This document shows, piece after piece, positions 49,035 to 58,391 of a stretch of DNA of 64,000 bases; within the stretch, counting starts at the first letter, position 1; each line of letters opens with the position of its first letter. The stretch lies in the NCBI GenBank assembly GCA_951813325.1, contig OX638350.1, forward strand, positions 639,316-703,315, in the 5' to 3' direction. The notes below the pieces were generated by a model. It saw only the letters and a program-made list of their open reading frames with translations, did no database searches and was not told the origin of the DNA. Position numbers and translations under genes: made by a program. The stretch is from an uncultured Acidimicrobiales bacterium (GTDB lineage Bacteria; Actinomycetota; Acidimicrobiia; Acidimicrobiales; Bin134).

Positions 49035-50537
49035 ATGCCGACTGCGACGACCTGCCGGCCCAACATCCTGCTGATCGTGTCCGACGAGGAGCGGCGCAAC
49101 CCGTGGCTGGACGGAATGGCAAACATGCCCGCCCACGACCGTCTGCGCCGAGACGGCCTGGACTTCAACCGCTACTACACCCACTCCTCGCCGTGCTCGC
49201 CATCCCGGGCCAGCCTGTACACCGGCAGCTATCTGGCCGAGCACGGCGTGGTGGACAACGTGAGCTTTCCGGCCCACACCGCGCTGGACCCGGCCATTCC
49301 CACCGTGGGGCGGCTGCTGCGAGACGTCGGCTATGAATCGGCCTATCTGGGCAAATACCACTTAACCCATGAGCCGAAGCCCGACATGGAAGCCTTCGGC
49401 TACAGCGGCTGGCAGGGAGACGACCGCCACTACATCGGCGGGCCGTGGACCGGGCGGCACTTCGACCCGGTGATCGCCGACCAGGCGGTGGGCTGGCTGC
49501 GAAACTTTGGGGCTGACCCTTCTGTCGGCCCCTGGTTCTTGACCGTAGCGCTGGTGAATCCCCACGACGTGATGTGGTTTCCGCTGGACCAGCCGTCCTA
49601 TCTGGAGGCCAACCCCGACTCGGCAGCCATCTTCCGCTTCCTCCACGAGCACATGCTGGGCGGCAAGGTGGACCTCGACCCTCTGGAAGAGATCTACCCC
49701 CGCCGGTTCACCCGTCTGCCCGACAACTTCGACGACGACCTCCACACCAAGCCCGAGGTTCAGCGGGCCTGGCGGCACGTTCGCAACCGGGAACACCTGG
49801 TGGGCAACATGGCCCTCGACGACGTCCATTCCTGGCTGCGCCAGCTGGACTACTACGCCTGGCTCCACGAGCTGCTGGATCACAGCATCGCCTCGGTGCT
49901 CGCCGCATTGGACGAGATCGGGGCCTACGACGACACCGTGGTCATCTACACCTCCGACCATGGTGACGCCTGCGGCTCGCACGGGCTGCGGGCCAAGCTC
50001 CCGTGTGTGTACGAGGAGGTCATGGGGGTGCCGCTCATCGTCAAAGCCCCCGGGCTTACCCCGGAGGGGGTGGCCACCGATGCGCTGGCCACCCACGTGG
50101 ACTTGGCGGCCACCATCGCCGCGCTCGGCGGCGTGGATATCGACAATGCCCCCACCTTGTCGGGAAAAGACCTCACCCCGGCGCTGGCCGATCCATCGAA
50201 CTCGGTGCGTGACTACGTGCTGTTCAGCCAAGACAGCGCCCAGTCGGAGCTGTTGCGCCACAGCCGCTACGCCGTCCGGGGCTTTTTCGACGGCGAGACC
50301 AAGTACGCCCGGTACTACGGCGTGGGCGGCGGCATCGACCGCACCGGCAACCCCGCACCTGAGCCAAAGCTGTTCGACGTCGACGCCGACTTCGACGACC
50401 ACGACCACGAGTGGTACTCCTTGGCCGACGATCCCCACGAGCTGGTCAACCTGGCTAATGACCGCTCTCGCCGGTCGGAGCTGCGGGACCTGTTCGGCCG
50501 CCTGCTGGAGTACGAGGCCGCCGAGCTGGCCCGGTAG
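49035..50537 (+). CDS. Type I sulfatase (formylglycine-dependent)
   Basis: 500 residues from ATG 49035. The sulfatase signature CSPSRASLYTG places the formylglycine precursor at Cys54. LLIVSDEERR near the N-terminus holds metal-binding Asp17, HLTHEPKP-type and YTSDHGDACGSHG segments supply the rest of the site, and KLFDVDADFDDHDHEWYSLA is the typical end. No signal peptide, so it is predicted cytosolic, unlike many polysaccharide sulfatases. Activity needs a formylglycine-generating enzyme, none of which lies in the window. Could also be a phosphonate/choline-sulfate type hydrolase. Confidence 0.9.
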   Translation: MPTATTCRPNILLIVSDEERRNPWLDGMANMPAHDRLRRDGLDFNRYYTHSSPCSPSRASLYTGSYLAEHGVVDNVSFPAHTALDPAIPTVGRLLRDVGYESAYLGKYHLTHEPKPDMEAFGYSGWQGDDRHYIGGPWTGRHFDPVIADQAVGWLRNFGADPSVGPWFLTVALVNPHDVMWFPLDQPSYLEANPDSAAIFRFLHEHMLGGKVDLDPLEEIYPRRFTRLPDNFDDDLHTKPEVQRAWRHVRNREHLVGNMALDDVHSWLRQLDYYAWLHELLDHSIASVLAALDEIGAYDDTVVIYTSDHGDACGSHGLRAKLPCVYEEVMGVPLIVKAPGLTPEGVATDALATHVDLAATIAALGGVDIDNAPTLSGKDLTPALADPSNSVRDYVLFSQDSAQSELLRHSRYAVRGFFDGETKYARYYGVGGGIDRTGNPAPEPKLFDVDADFDDHDHEWYSLADDPHELVNLANDRSRRSELRDLFGRLLEYEAAELAR

Positions 50538-50583
50538 CCAGGGACTCTCGCCAATCGTGGACCCGCCCGTGTAGGGTGGCCGT

Positions 50584-51240
50584 CTGACGGTTGCCAGTTC
50601 CCTTATTCCCAAGCCGGTTCTCCGGGGCTGGTCTCACACGCTGGCGGCGATCGCCGCCTCGGTTCTCGCCCCCATTGTCATCGTCTTGGGCCCGGGCGGC
50701 GCCGACCGGGCGGTAGTGGCGGTGTATACCATCGCCGTGGTCGGCATCTTCGGCGTGAGCGCGGCATACCATCGGGGCGACTGGACCCCGACGGTCAAGG
50801 AGATGTTCCGCCGCCTGGACCACTCGATGATCTTCGTGTTCATCGCCGCCAGCTACACCCCGGTGGGATTCTTCGCGCTGGGGACCGGCTCAGCCCGGCT
50901 GGTCTTAAGCGTGGTGTGGTCGGGGGCCGCGCTCGGTGTCATCGGGCGGGTGGTGTGGCTCAACGCCCCCCGATGGGTGCTGGTCGTCCCCTACCCGGTG
51001 GTCGGGTGGGCCGCGCTGCTGGTCATCGGCGACATCTGGCGCAACATGGGCGTCGCCGGGTCGACGCTGCTGTTCATCGGTGGGGGCCTGTACACCCTGG
51101 GCGCGCTCATCTATGCCTTCCGGCGTCCCGATCCATGGCCGCGCTGGTTCGGCTACCACGAGATCTTCCACCTGTTGGTCATTGCCGCGGTGGCCGTCCA
51201 CTACGTGGCCATCACCTTCTTCGCCCTTCCGCTGGCCTGA
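50584..51240 (+). CDS. Hemolysin III / adipoR-like membrane protein
   Basis: 218 residues if begun at CTG 50584. The family N-terminus PKPVLRGWSHTLAAIAASVL is coded upstream of the first ATG (50686), and no ATG, GTG or TTG lies between the in-frame TAG at 50572-50574 and that segment. TAGGGT at 50572-50577 sits exactly six bases before the CTG, matching the leaderless spacing seen elsewhere here. Seven hydrophobic helices; conserved AAYHRGDW, LDHSMIFVFIAASYTP and HEIFHLLVIAAVAVHY carry the metal-site His/Asp of the superfamily. Probably a lipid-modifying or channel-like protein; the hemolysin name is historical. Confidence 0.85.
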   Translation: MTVASSLIPKPVLRGWSHTLAAIAASVLAPIVIVLGPGGADRAVVAVYTIAVVGIFGVSAAYHRGDWTPTVKEMFRRLDHSMIFVFIAASYTPVGFFALGTGSARLVLSVVWSGAALGVIGRVVWLNAPRWVLVVPYPVVGWAALLVIGDIWRNMGVAGSTLLFIGGGLYTLGALIYAFRRPDPWPRWFGYHEIFHLLVIAAVAVHYVAITFFALPLA

Positions 51241-51270
51241 GCGATCAGAGGGGCGCGTAGGCTCCGGGCC

Positions 51271-53511
51271 GTGTCACCGCGTACCGAGTTCCGCACCTGT
51301 CCGCTGTGCGAGGCGATCTGCGGGTTGGAGATAACCGCCACCGATACCGAGGTGATCCGGGTTCGGGGCGACCGGGCCGATGTGTTCTCCAAGGGGTTCA
51401 TCTGCCCCAAAGGCTCGGCGGTCGCAGCCCTGCACACCGACCCCGACCGGCTGCGGGCACCCATGGTGCGACACCGAAACGGGGGCGGATGGCGGGAGGT
51501 GTCGTGGCCTGAGGCGTTCGCCACCGTGGAAGAGCGGATGATGCCGGTGCTGGAGCGCCACGGGCGAGAAGCCCTGGCCACCTACGTGGGCAATCCCAAC
51601 GCCCACAACATCTCCCTTTTGTACTACGGCCGCCAGCTCGGCCGGTCACTGGCCACCCGCAACGGCTACTCGGCCGGCACCGTGGACCAGATCACCAAGC
51701 AGGTGTCCACCGCCCTGATGTTCGGCACCACGCTGTCCATTCCCATTCCCGACCTGGACCGCACCGACTATCTGATCTTGATGGGGGCCAATCCGGCCGC
51801 GTCCAACGGGTCGCTGCTCACCGCCCCCGATGTGCTGGGCCGCCTCGACGCCATCGTGCAGCGGGGCGGCAAGGTGGTGGTTGTCGACCCCCGCCGGACC
51901 CGCACCGCCGAGCGGGCCAGCGAGCACCACTTCATCCGCCCGGCCACCGACGCCCACCTGCTCATGGCCATGGCCCACGTGCTGTTCGCCGAGGATCTGG
52001 TGGATCTGGGGCATTTGGCCGATCACACCAACGGAGTGGAGGAGGTGCGCCGGATCGCTGCCGCCTGGCCTCCAGGGCGGGTGGCTGGAATTTGCGGCAT
52101 CGACGCGGCCGACATCCAGCGGCTGGCCCGAGAGCTGGCCGCCGCGCCCACCGCGGCGGTGTACGCCCGCATCGGCACCTGCACCCAGGAGTTCGGCACC
52201 CTGGCCGGGTGGCTGGTGGACGTGCTCAACGTGCTCACCGGGAACCTCGACCGGCCGGGCGGAGCGCTGTTCCCCCGGGCCGTCTGCGGCCAGCCCAACT
52301 CCAAGGGCAACCCCGACATGCCCCGGACCATCGAATGGGGCCGCTGGCGCACCCGGGTGCGGGGCGCTCCTGAGGTGATGGGGCAGCTCCCGGCGGCGTG
52401 TCTGGCCGAGGAGATCGACACGCCCGGCGATGGCCGCATCCGAGCGCTGGTCACCATCGCCGGCAACCCGGCTCTGGCCATACCCGACAGCGAGCGGCTG
52501 CAAGCCGCCCTGCCCACCCTGGACTGCATGATCTCGGTGGACAACTACATCAACGAGACCACCCAGCACGCCGATGTGATCCTTCCCGGCGAGTCCCATC
52601 TGTGCCAGCCCCACTTCTCGGCCACGCTCTACCAGCTGGCGGTGCGCCATGTGGCCAAGTGGTCCGACCCGGTGTTCCCGCCCGATCCCGACCGGCCCCG
52701 GGAGTGGGAGATCATGCTGGTCCTGTCGTCCGTCTTCGCCGGGCGGGGGACCGAGGTGGACACCGGCGCGGCCGACGACGCCATCGTCTCCGCCCGCATC
52801 GCCAAAGAGGTGGCTGACGAGTGGTCGCCGGTCTATGGGCGGGATCCCGACGAGCTGTTCGAGGCGATGGTCCCCGCAGTGGGACCTGAGCGGGTGGTGG
52901 ACTGGCAGATCCGCACCGGTCCCTACGGGGACGCCTTCGGCGCCAACCCCGACGGCTGGACGCTGGCCCGGCTGAAACAGCATCCCCACGGGGTGGATCT
53001 GGGGCCGCTGGAGTCGAGGGTTCCCGAGGTGCTGAGAACGCTGTCGGGCCAGATCGAGCTGGCCCCCGACTATGTGGTCGCCGATGTGGCCCGGCTGGAG
53101 GACTCGCTGGAGCGGGATTGGACCGGCATGGTGCTGGTGGGGCGGCGAAACCTGCGCACCAACAACTCATGGATGCACAACGTCGGCAATCTCATCGCCG
53201 GGCGGGAGCAGTGCAGTTTGCTGGTGCACCCCGACGACGCCCAACGGTTCGGGGTAGTCGACGGTGGACAGGTGCGGGTGGCCTCAGCCGGTGGCGAAGT
53301 GGTGGCCATCGCCGAGGTGTCCGACGAGATGATGCCCGGCACGGTGAGCCTCCCTCACGGCTGGGGTCACGACCAACCGGGTACTCGCCTGTCGGTGGCC
53401 GCTACCCGTCCCGGCGTGAACAGCAACATCCTGGCTGACCCCGCGGCCATCGAACCCTTGACTGGAAACGCCATGGTCAACGGCATTCCGGTCACCCTCA
53501 CCCCCGCCTGA
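51271..53511 (+). CDS. Molybdopterin-dependent oxidoreductase (DMSO-reductase family)
   Basis: 746 residues from GTG 51271, seven bases after TAGGCT. Cys10, 13, 17 and 45 (RTCPLCEAICG ... FICPKG) bind a 4Fe-4S cluster. Pterin-binding segments follow (YLILMGANPAASNGSLLTAP, KVVVVDPRRTRTAERA, GRRNLRTNNSWMHNVGN). At the usual Mo-ligand region I see TVDQITKQV and no clear Cys or SeCys, so Mo may lack a protein thiolate. No Tat signal, therefore cytosolic. Substrate and electron partner unknown; no iron-sulfur subunit gene is adjacent. Confidence 0.88.
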   Translation: MSPRTEFRTCPLCEAICGLEITATDTEVIRVRGDRADVFSKGFICPKGSAVAALHTDPDRLRAPMVRHRNGGGWREVSWPEAFATVEERMMPVLERHGREALATYVGNPNAHNISLLYYGRQLGRSLATRNGYSAGTVDQITKQVSTALMFGTTLSIPIPDLDRTDYLILMGANPAASNGSLLTAPDVLGRLDAIVQRGGKVVVVDPRRTRTAERASEHHFIRPATDAHLLMAMAHVLFAEDLVDLGHLADHTNGVEEVRRIAAAWPPGRVAGICGIDAADIQRLARELAAAPTAAVYARIGTCTQEFGTLAGWLVDVLNVLTGNLDRPGGALFPRAVCGQPNSKGNPDMPRTIEWGRWRTRVRGAPEVMGQLPAACLAEEIDTPGDGRIRALVTIAGNPALAIPDSERLQAALPTLDCMISVDNYINETTQHADVILPGESHLCQPHFSATLYQLAVRHVAKWSDPVFPPDPDRPREWEIMLVLSSVFAGRGTEVDTGAADDAIVSARIAKEVADEWSPVYGRDPDELFEAMVPAVGPERVVDWQIRTGPYGDAFGANPDGWTLARLKQHPHGVDLGPLESRVPEVLRTLSGQIELAPDYVVADVARLEDSLERDWTGMVLVGRRNLRTNNSWMHNVGNLIAGREQCSLLVHPDDAQRFGVVDGGQVRVASAGGEVVAIAEVSDEMMPGTVSLPHGWGHDQPGTRLSVAATRPGVNSNILADPAAIEPLTGNAMVNGIPVTLTPA

Positions 53512-53538
53512 CCAGCGCCGCGGCAGCTCGTTGCTGGG

Positions 53539-54822
53539 CTAGTCGCGCTTCCAGCCACCGGTTTGGAGGTTGCGCCAGAACTCCCAATCCCGTTCATCGG
53601 CGGGGCGCCCGACCCGGGTCACCACGTCGACGTCGGGGGACTCAGCCCTCAAGGCCGCGGCGGTGCACTTCTCCGGGGGACGGTGGGCGAAGGGGTCGAA
53701 CTGGTAGTGGCGCATGGCGTTTTGATGGGTGATCTTGGCCACCACGTCGGTGGGCAGGCCGTCGAGCAGCTTGGCCACATACTCGGGGGACTGGGGCCAC
53801 GTGCCGTCGGAGTGGGGGTAGTCCGACTCCCAGCTCAAGTTGTCCACATTGAACTCGTCCAGCAGCTTCACCCCGATGCGGTCGTTGATGAAACAGCACA
53901 GGATGTGGTTGCGGAAAATTCCGGTGGGGCTGGCGTCCGCGCCGAAGGTGTGCTTGGTCCAGCCCGAGTGGCGGTCTTGCACATGCTCGGCCCGCCACAG
54001 GAAATAGGGGATCCAGCCGATGTCGCCCTCGGTGAGGGAGAACTTGAGGTCGGGGAAGCGGTCCCAGAACTCGGCCCAAACAAGTTCCACCAGCGTGGAG
54101 ATGGTGAGGGCTGACGACAGGGTCATCGGCACGCTGGCCGGAGCGTCGGGAGAGGCGCCCACTGACCGAGACGACGAACCCAGATGGCAGCACAGCACGG
54201 TGCCCAAATCGCTGCATGCGCCGAATAGCGGGTCCCACGCCCCGGAGTGGATCGACGGCATTCCCAGCATGGCCGGGTTCTCCGAGAAGGTCACCGCGTG
54301 GCAGCTCTTGTCGGCCAGGCGCTTCACCTCGGCCACCGCCCGGTCGATGTCGAACAGCGGCAGGATGCCGCAGGGGATGAACCGGTCGGGATAGGCGGCC
54401 ACCCATTCGTCGATGTGCCAGTCGTTGTAGGCCTTGATCATGATGTCGTTGAGGTCGGGGTCGGGTCCTTCGTTGAGGACTTGGCCCGAGAACCCGGTCC
54501 AGTTGGGGAAGTTCAACCCGGCCAGCTGGCCGCCCGCGTTCATGTCCCGCACCCGCTCGTGCACGTCGTAGCATCCGGGCCGCATCTCGTCGTAGCGGCT
54601 GGCGTCGAGATTGTAGAACTCCCGGGGCTTGCCGGCGACCGCGTTCAGCCCCAGATTCCGGCCGGGAAGCTTGCCGTAGTACCACTGCTCTCGGCCGTTC
54701 TCGTCGGTGACCACCCGGGGAGCGTGCTCCTTGTACTTCTCGGGCACATGGGCCTCGAACATGTCGGCCGGCTCGGCGATGTGGTCGTCCACGCTGATCA
54801 AGATGAGGTCATCGGCGTTCAT
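53539..54822 (-). CDS. Amidohydrolase_2 family metal-dependent hydrolase/decarboxylase
   Basis: 427 residues from ATG 54822, preceded by GGAGGAGCAGC; 15 codons of further open frame lie upstream. ISVDDHIAEPADMFEAH carries the first metal residues, CCHLGSSSRSVG and KFSLTEGDIGWIPYFLWRAE the middle ones, and LSWESDYPHSDGTWPQSPE the terminal Asp/His. TIM-barrel family with hydrolases and nonoxidative decarboxylases of aromatic or keto acids. It follows the zinc alcohol dehydrogenase by 34 bases on the same strand, likely one operon. Confidence 0.9.
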   Translation of the reverse strand: MNADDLILISVDDHIAEPADMFEAHVPEKYKEHAPRVVTDENGREQWYYGKLPGRNLGLNAVAGKPREFYNLDASRYDEMRPGCYDVHERVRDMNAGGQLAGLNFPNWTGFSGQVLNEGPDPDLNDIMIKAYNDWHIDEWVAAYPDRFIPCGILPLFDIDRAVAEVKRLADKSCHAVTFSENPAMLGMPSIHSGAWDPLFGACSDLGTVLCCHLGSSSRSVGASPDAPASVPMTLSSALTISTLVELVWAEFWDRFPDLKFSLTEGDIGWIPYFLWRAEHVQDRHSGWTKHTFGADASPTGIFRNHILCCFINDRIGVKLLDEFNVDNLSWESDYPHSDGTWPQSPEYVAKLLDGLPTDVVAKITHQNAMRHYQFDPFAHRPPEKCTAAALRAESPDVDVVTRVGRPADERDWEFWRNLQTGGWKRD

Positions 54823-54856
54823 GCTGCTCCTCCGGGGGTTCTCTTCAGGGCTCGGG

Positions 54857-55942
54857 TCAAGGTTCAACGGTAATGGAGACGGCTTGGTGTTTGCCTGCTT
54901 GGACGAGGGTCTGCACCGCGTCCGCCGCCTGAGCCAGGGTGAAGTGGTGGGTGTGGAGACGCTCCATCGGCAGCGCCCCCGACTCGATGAGCCGCACCGC
55001 CTGCCGATAGCTGTGGTAGTCCACTGTGCGCACCCCGATCATCGTTTGGTAGCGCATGGCCACGTCGTCGGACGGAAAGCCGTCGACTCCCCGGCCCTGG
55101 CCCTTGAGCCCGGCCAACACGATGGTGCCCCCCAGACGGGCCATGGACACCGCGTCGACCACCGGCTGGGTGGCGTGGGGGGTGGTGTCCACCACGATGT
55201 CGGTGCCCCGCCCGCCGGTTTCAGCCAGCACCCGATCCACCGCGTCTTCTGTCTCCACGTCGATGGCTACATCGGCCCCGAACTCGGCGGCCAGGGCCAG
55301 CTTGTGGGCGTCTTGTGACCCCACTCCGGTGACGAAGATGGCCGACGCCCCGGCAGCTGCGGCGGCTATCACACAGGCCAGGCCCCGCTGACCGGGTCCG
55401 AGCACGGTGACGGTGTCGCCGTAGCGCAGACCGGGAGCCGACACCGCCCAGGCGAAACCCGCCCCCAGCGGGTTGTACAGCGCAGCTATGCGAGGCGGGA
55501 TGGAATTGTCGATTTTGTGGGGGACCGATCCCGGCGCCAGATACATCATCTCGGCGTATCCGCCCCACAGCGCCGGGGCCCGGCCGGTAGGGGTGAAGCC
55601 GTGGTTGCCCGGTGCCACCCGGCACATCTGCTGGTCGAGGCAGGCCAGGCAGCGCCCGCATCCGTAGGCCGCTTCGGCTACCACCCGATCGCCGGGCTCC
55701 AAACCCCAGCGGGCCGCGTAGCGCTCACCGACCTCTTCGATCACGCCCACCGGTTCGTGGCCGGGGATCACCGGGTAGTTCATCAGCGAACCACCGGAAT
55801 ATGTCTCCACGTCGGTACCGCAGATCCCGCACGCCTCAATCCGCAGCAGAGCGTCGTCGTCGCCCACCGGGGGCCGGGCAAATTCCTGCATCTCCAACCG
55901 CTCCGGCCCAACCTGCACCATCGCCCTGATCCCATCGCTCAT
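54857..55942 (-). CDS. Zinc-dependent medium-chain alcohol dehydrogenase
   Basis: 361 residues from ATG 55942, which is seven bases after TAGGAT on its strand. Catalytic zinc: Cys in EACGICGTDVETY and His-Glu in IPGHEPVGVIEEVGER. Structural zinc: the four Cys of GCGRCLACLDQQMC. Nucleotide-binding VTVLGPGQRGLACV lacks the strict GxGxxG but has GPGQRG. Oxidises an alcohol with NAD(P) in the cytosol. The downstream amidohydrolase may act on the product. Confidence 0.92.
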   Translation of the reverse strand: MSDGIRAMVQVGPERLEMQEFARPPVGDDDALLRIEACGICGTDVETYSGGSLMNYPVIPGHEPVGVIEEVGERYAARWGLEPGDRVVAEAAYGCGRCLACLDQQMCRVAPGNHGFTPTGRAPALWGGYAEMMYLAPGSVPHKIDNSIPPRIAALYNPLGAGFAWAVSAPGLRYGDTVTVLGPGQRGLACVIAAAAAGASAIFVTGVGSQDAHKLALAAEFGADVAIDVETEDAVDRVLAETGGRGTDIVVDTTPHATQPVVDAVSMARLGGTIVLAGLKGQGRGVDGFPSDDVAMRYQTMIGVRTVDYHSYRQAVRLIESGALPMERLHTHHFTLAQAADAVQTLVQAGKHQAVSITVEP

Positions 55943-56048
55943 GGCGACGATCCTACGGTGCACCTATGACGGTCATGGCGCTGACCACTAGGTTTGAGCG
56001 CGCTGCCAGCCCCTCGGCATCTCTTCGCCCCCTATACCCAAGGTCTTT

Positions 56049-58391
56049 GTGCTCGCCTCCTATGCCCGCGCCAGCTTCCGCCACCCGTGGCGGGCGGTGC
56101 TCGTTTGCGTGGTCGTTTTGGCCGCCATGTTGGCCGCCATCGGGGTCATCGGCTCGTCCTTCGACAGCCAGCGAGAGATCCCATCCACGGAGAGCGGAGA
56201 CGGGTTCGACATCCTCGAAGCCCACTTCGAGGAGTTCGGCTCCGGCCTGACGGGCTCGATCGTCTTCGAGGCCGAGGCGGGAGCTCGCGACCCCGAGGTT
56301 GAAGCGGCCATGTCGGTGTTGTTTGAGGATGTGCGGGCCATCGAAGACGTGACGCTCGTCTCCCCCTATGAGCCCCAGGGCTTCCGACTGGTCTCGTCGA
56401 CCGGCAGTGCTCCCGGCACCATCGCCTACGCCCCGATCACCCTCGATCCCAGCGTCGACGACAACGAATCGGGCGATATCGGCTCCAAGATCCGAGACCT
56501 GGTCGAAGACGCCGGACTGAACGAAACCCCCGGGCTGCGAGTAGAGATCGGCGGGTACGCCCTCGCCGGGTTCGAACCCCCCGAGGCCGAGACCATTGGG
56601 CTGGCCTTCGCGATAGTCGTGCTGATTCTGGCTCTCGGATCGGTCGTGGCCATGGGTACCACCGTCTTTGTCGCGGTGTTGGGAGTGGGCGCGGGGATCG
56701 GGCTGATGATCTTGTTGACCAACGTCGTGCAGATCCCCGATCTAGCGCCGACCCTCGGCCTGATGATCGGCCTCGGGGCCGGCATCGACTACGCGTTGTT
56801 CATCGTGACCCGTTACCGCGAGTCGCGCGGCCAGGGGCTAGACGCAGAGTCGGCCGCCGTTGTGGCGCTCGACACTGCGGGGCGCTCGGTGGTTTTCGCC
56901 GGCATGACCGTCGTTATCTCGTTGCTCGGGCTCTCCTTCATCGGCGTGAAGTTCATAGCCGGGGTTGGGTTGGCGGCCTCGGTAACCGTGGCGATGGTGG
57001 TCATCAGCTCGATCACACTGCTGCCCGCCGTGCTGTCGCTGCTGGGGGATCGGATCGACGTCACCCGATGGAGGGGCATCGCCATTGCCGGTCTGGTCGC
57101 CATCGCACTGTTGGGCATCGGTTTCGGGATCCGCCCATTGCTGGTCGGCTTGCCCCTCGCGTTGGTGGTCGCCGTCCTCGGGTCAATACGCACTCGACGC
57201 AACCCTCTGCGGCGATCGCTCGCGCCGCCTACGCCGACACCGCTGCGGCAGACCCTGTGGTACCGCCTCAGCCGGACGGTGCAGAACCGTCCCTGGTCCT
57301 TTGCCATCGGAGGTGCGGCCATTCTTCTCCTCTTGGCGGCACCGGTGCTCGATCTCCGCCTCGGCTTTTCCGACGAGGGCAATATGGCCGAGGACACGTC
57401 AGCTCGTCAGGCCTACGACCTTCTCGCCGAGGGGTTCGGTCCGGGTGCCAATGGCCCCGTGCTCATCGTGGCCGAGGTGGACGGCCCCGCCGATCTGGAG
57501 GCCCTCAGCCGGCTGTCGGGAATCCTGAATCAGACCCCGGCCGTTGCCGTTGCATCGCCTCCCCAACCAAGCAGCGATGGTGGGGCCGCATTGTTGCGGG
57601 TCCAGCCCACGACTGCACCTCAAGATGCCGAAACCGAAGCTCTCGTGAATGCCCTGCGTGACGACATCGTGCCGAGCGCAGTGGCGGGCTCGACCCTCCA
57701 GCCATTGGTGACCGGTGCGGTGGCGGCCGACATCGACTTCTCCGACTTTCTGGGGGGGCGGCTCATCGTGTTCTTCTTGGCCGTGCTGAGCCTGTCGTTC
57801 CTCCTGTTGATGATGGTCTTCCGGTCATTGGTGGTCCCCCTCAAAGCGGTGATCATGAACATGCTGTCCATTGGCGCGGCGTACGGCGTCATGGTCATGG
57901 TGTTCCAGTGGGGCTGGGGCGGCTGGCTGATAGGGGTGGACTCCGGCCCGATCGAGCCGTTCATCCCGATGATGCTGTTCGCGGTGGTCTTCGGGCTGTC
58001 TATGGACTACGAGGTGTTCCTGCTTTCTCGGATCAAAGAGGAGTACGACCGAACGGGCGACCCCGTGAACTCCGTGGCCGACGGCCTCGCCGTCACCGCC
58101 CGGGTCATCACGGCCGCGGCCGCCATCATGGTCGTGGTATTTCTCAGCTTCGTGTTGGAGGACGACCGCGTCCCCAAGGTCTTCGGCCTCGGCCTCGCCA
58201 CCGCGGTGTTCATCGATGCCACTTTTGTGCGCATGCTCATCGTGCCCTCCACCATGGAGCTGCTCGGTGCCCGGAACTGGTGGCTGCCGGGATGGCTCGA
58301 CCGCCTGCTGCCCAATCTCTCCATCGAAGGGGCCCGCCAGTCGTCAGAGACAGACAGCTCAGTCGACAGCTCCCGCAATAGGATGGATTGA
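56049..58391 (+). CDS. MMPL/RND-family membrane transporter
   Basis: 780 residues from GTG 56049. Two homologous halves each with a large extracytoplasmic loop after the first helix and five or more helices: first half FAIVVLILALGSVVAMGTTV and the motif GLGAGIDYALFIVTRYRESR; second half RLIVFFLAVLSLSFLLLMMV and VFGLSMDYEVFLLSRIKEEY with the transmembrane Asp-Tyr pairs used for proton relay. MMPL proteins export lipids or other hydrophobic compounds to the cell envelope in actinobacteria. The TGA overlaps the next gene's ATG. Confidence 0.92.
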   Translation: MLASYARASFRHPWRAVLVCVVVLAAMLAAIGVIGSSFDSQREIPSTESGDGFDILEAHFEEFGSGLTGSIVFEAEAGARDPEVEAAMSVLFEDVRAIEDVTLVSPYEPQGFRLVSSTGSAPGTIAYAPITLDPSVDDNESGDIGSKIRDLVEDAGLNETPGLRVEIGGYALAGFEPPEAETIGLAFAIVVLILALGSVVAMGTTVFVAVLGVGAGIGLMILLTNVVQIPDLAPTLGLMIGLGAGIDYALFIVTRYRESRGQGLDAESAAVVALDTAGRSVVFAGMTVVISLLGLSFIGVKFIAGVGLAASVTVAMVVISSITLLPAVLSLLGDRIDVTRWRGIAIAGLVAIALLGIGFGIRPLLVGLPLALVVAVLGSIRTRRNPLRRSLAPPTPTPLRQTLWYRLSRTVQNRPWSFAIGGAAILLLLAAPVLDLRLGFSDEGNMAEDTSARQAYDLLAEGFGPGANGPVLIVAEVDGPADLEALSRLSGILNQTPAVAVASPPQPSSDGGAALLRVQPTTAPQDAETEALVNALRDDIVPSAVAGSTLQPLVTGAVAADIDFSDFLGGRLIVFFLAVLSLSFLLLMMVFRSLVVPLKAVIMNMLSIGAAYGVMVMVFQWGWGGWLIGVDSGPIEPFIPMMLFAVVFGLSMDYEVFLLSRIKEEYDRTGDPVNSVADGLAVTARVITAAAAIMVVVFLSFVLEDDRVPKVFGLGLATAVFIDATFVRMLIVPSTMELLGARNWWLPGWLDRLLPNLSIEGARQSSETDSSVDSSRNRMD

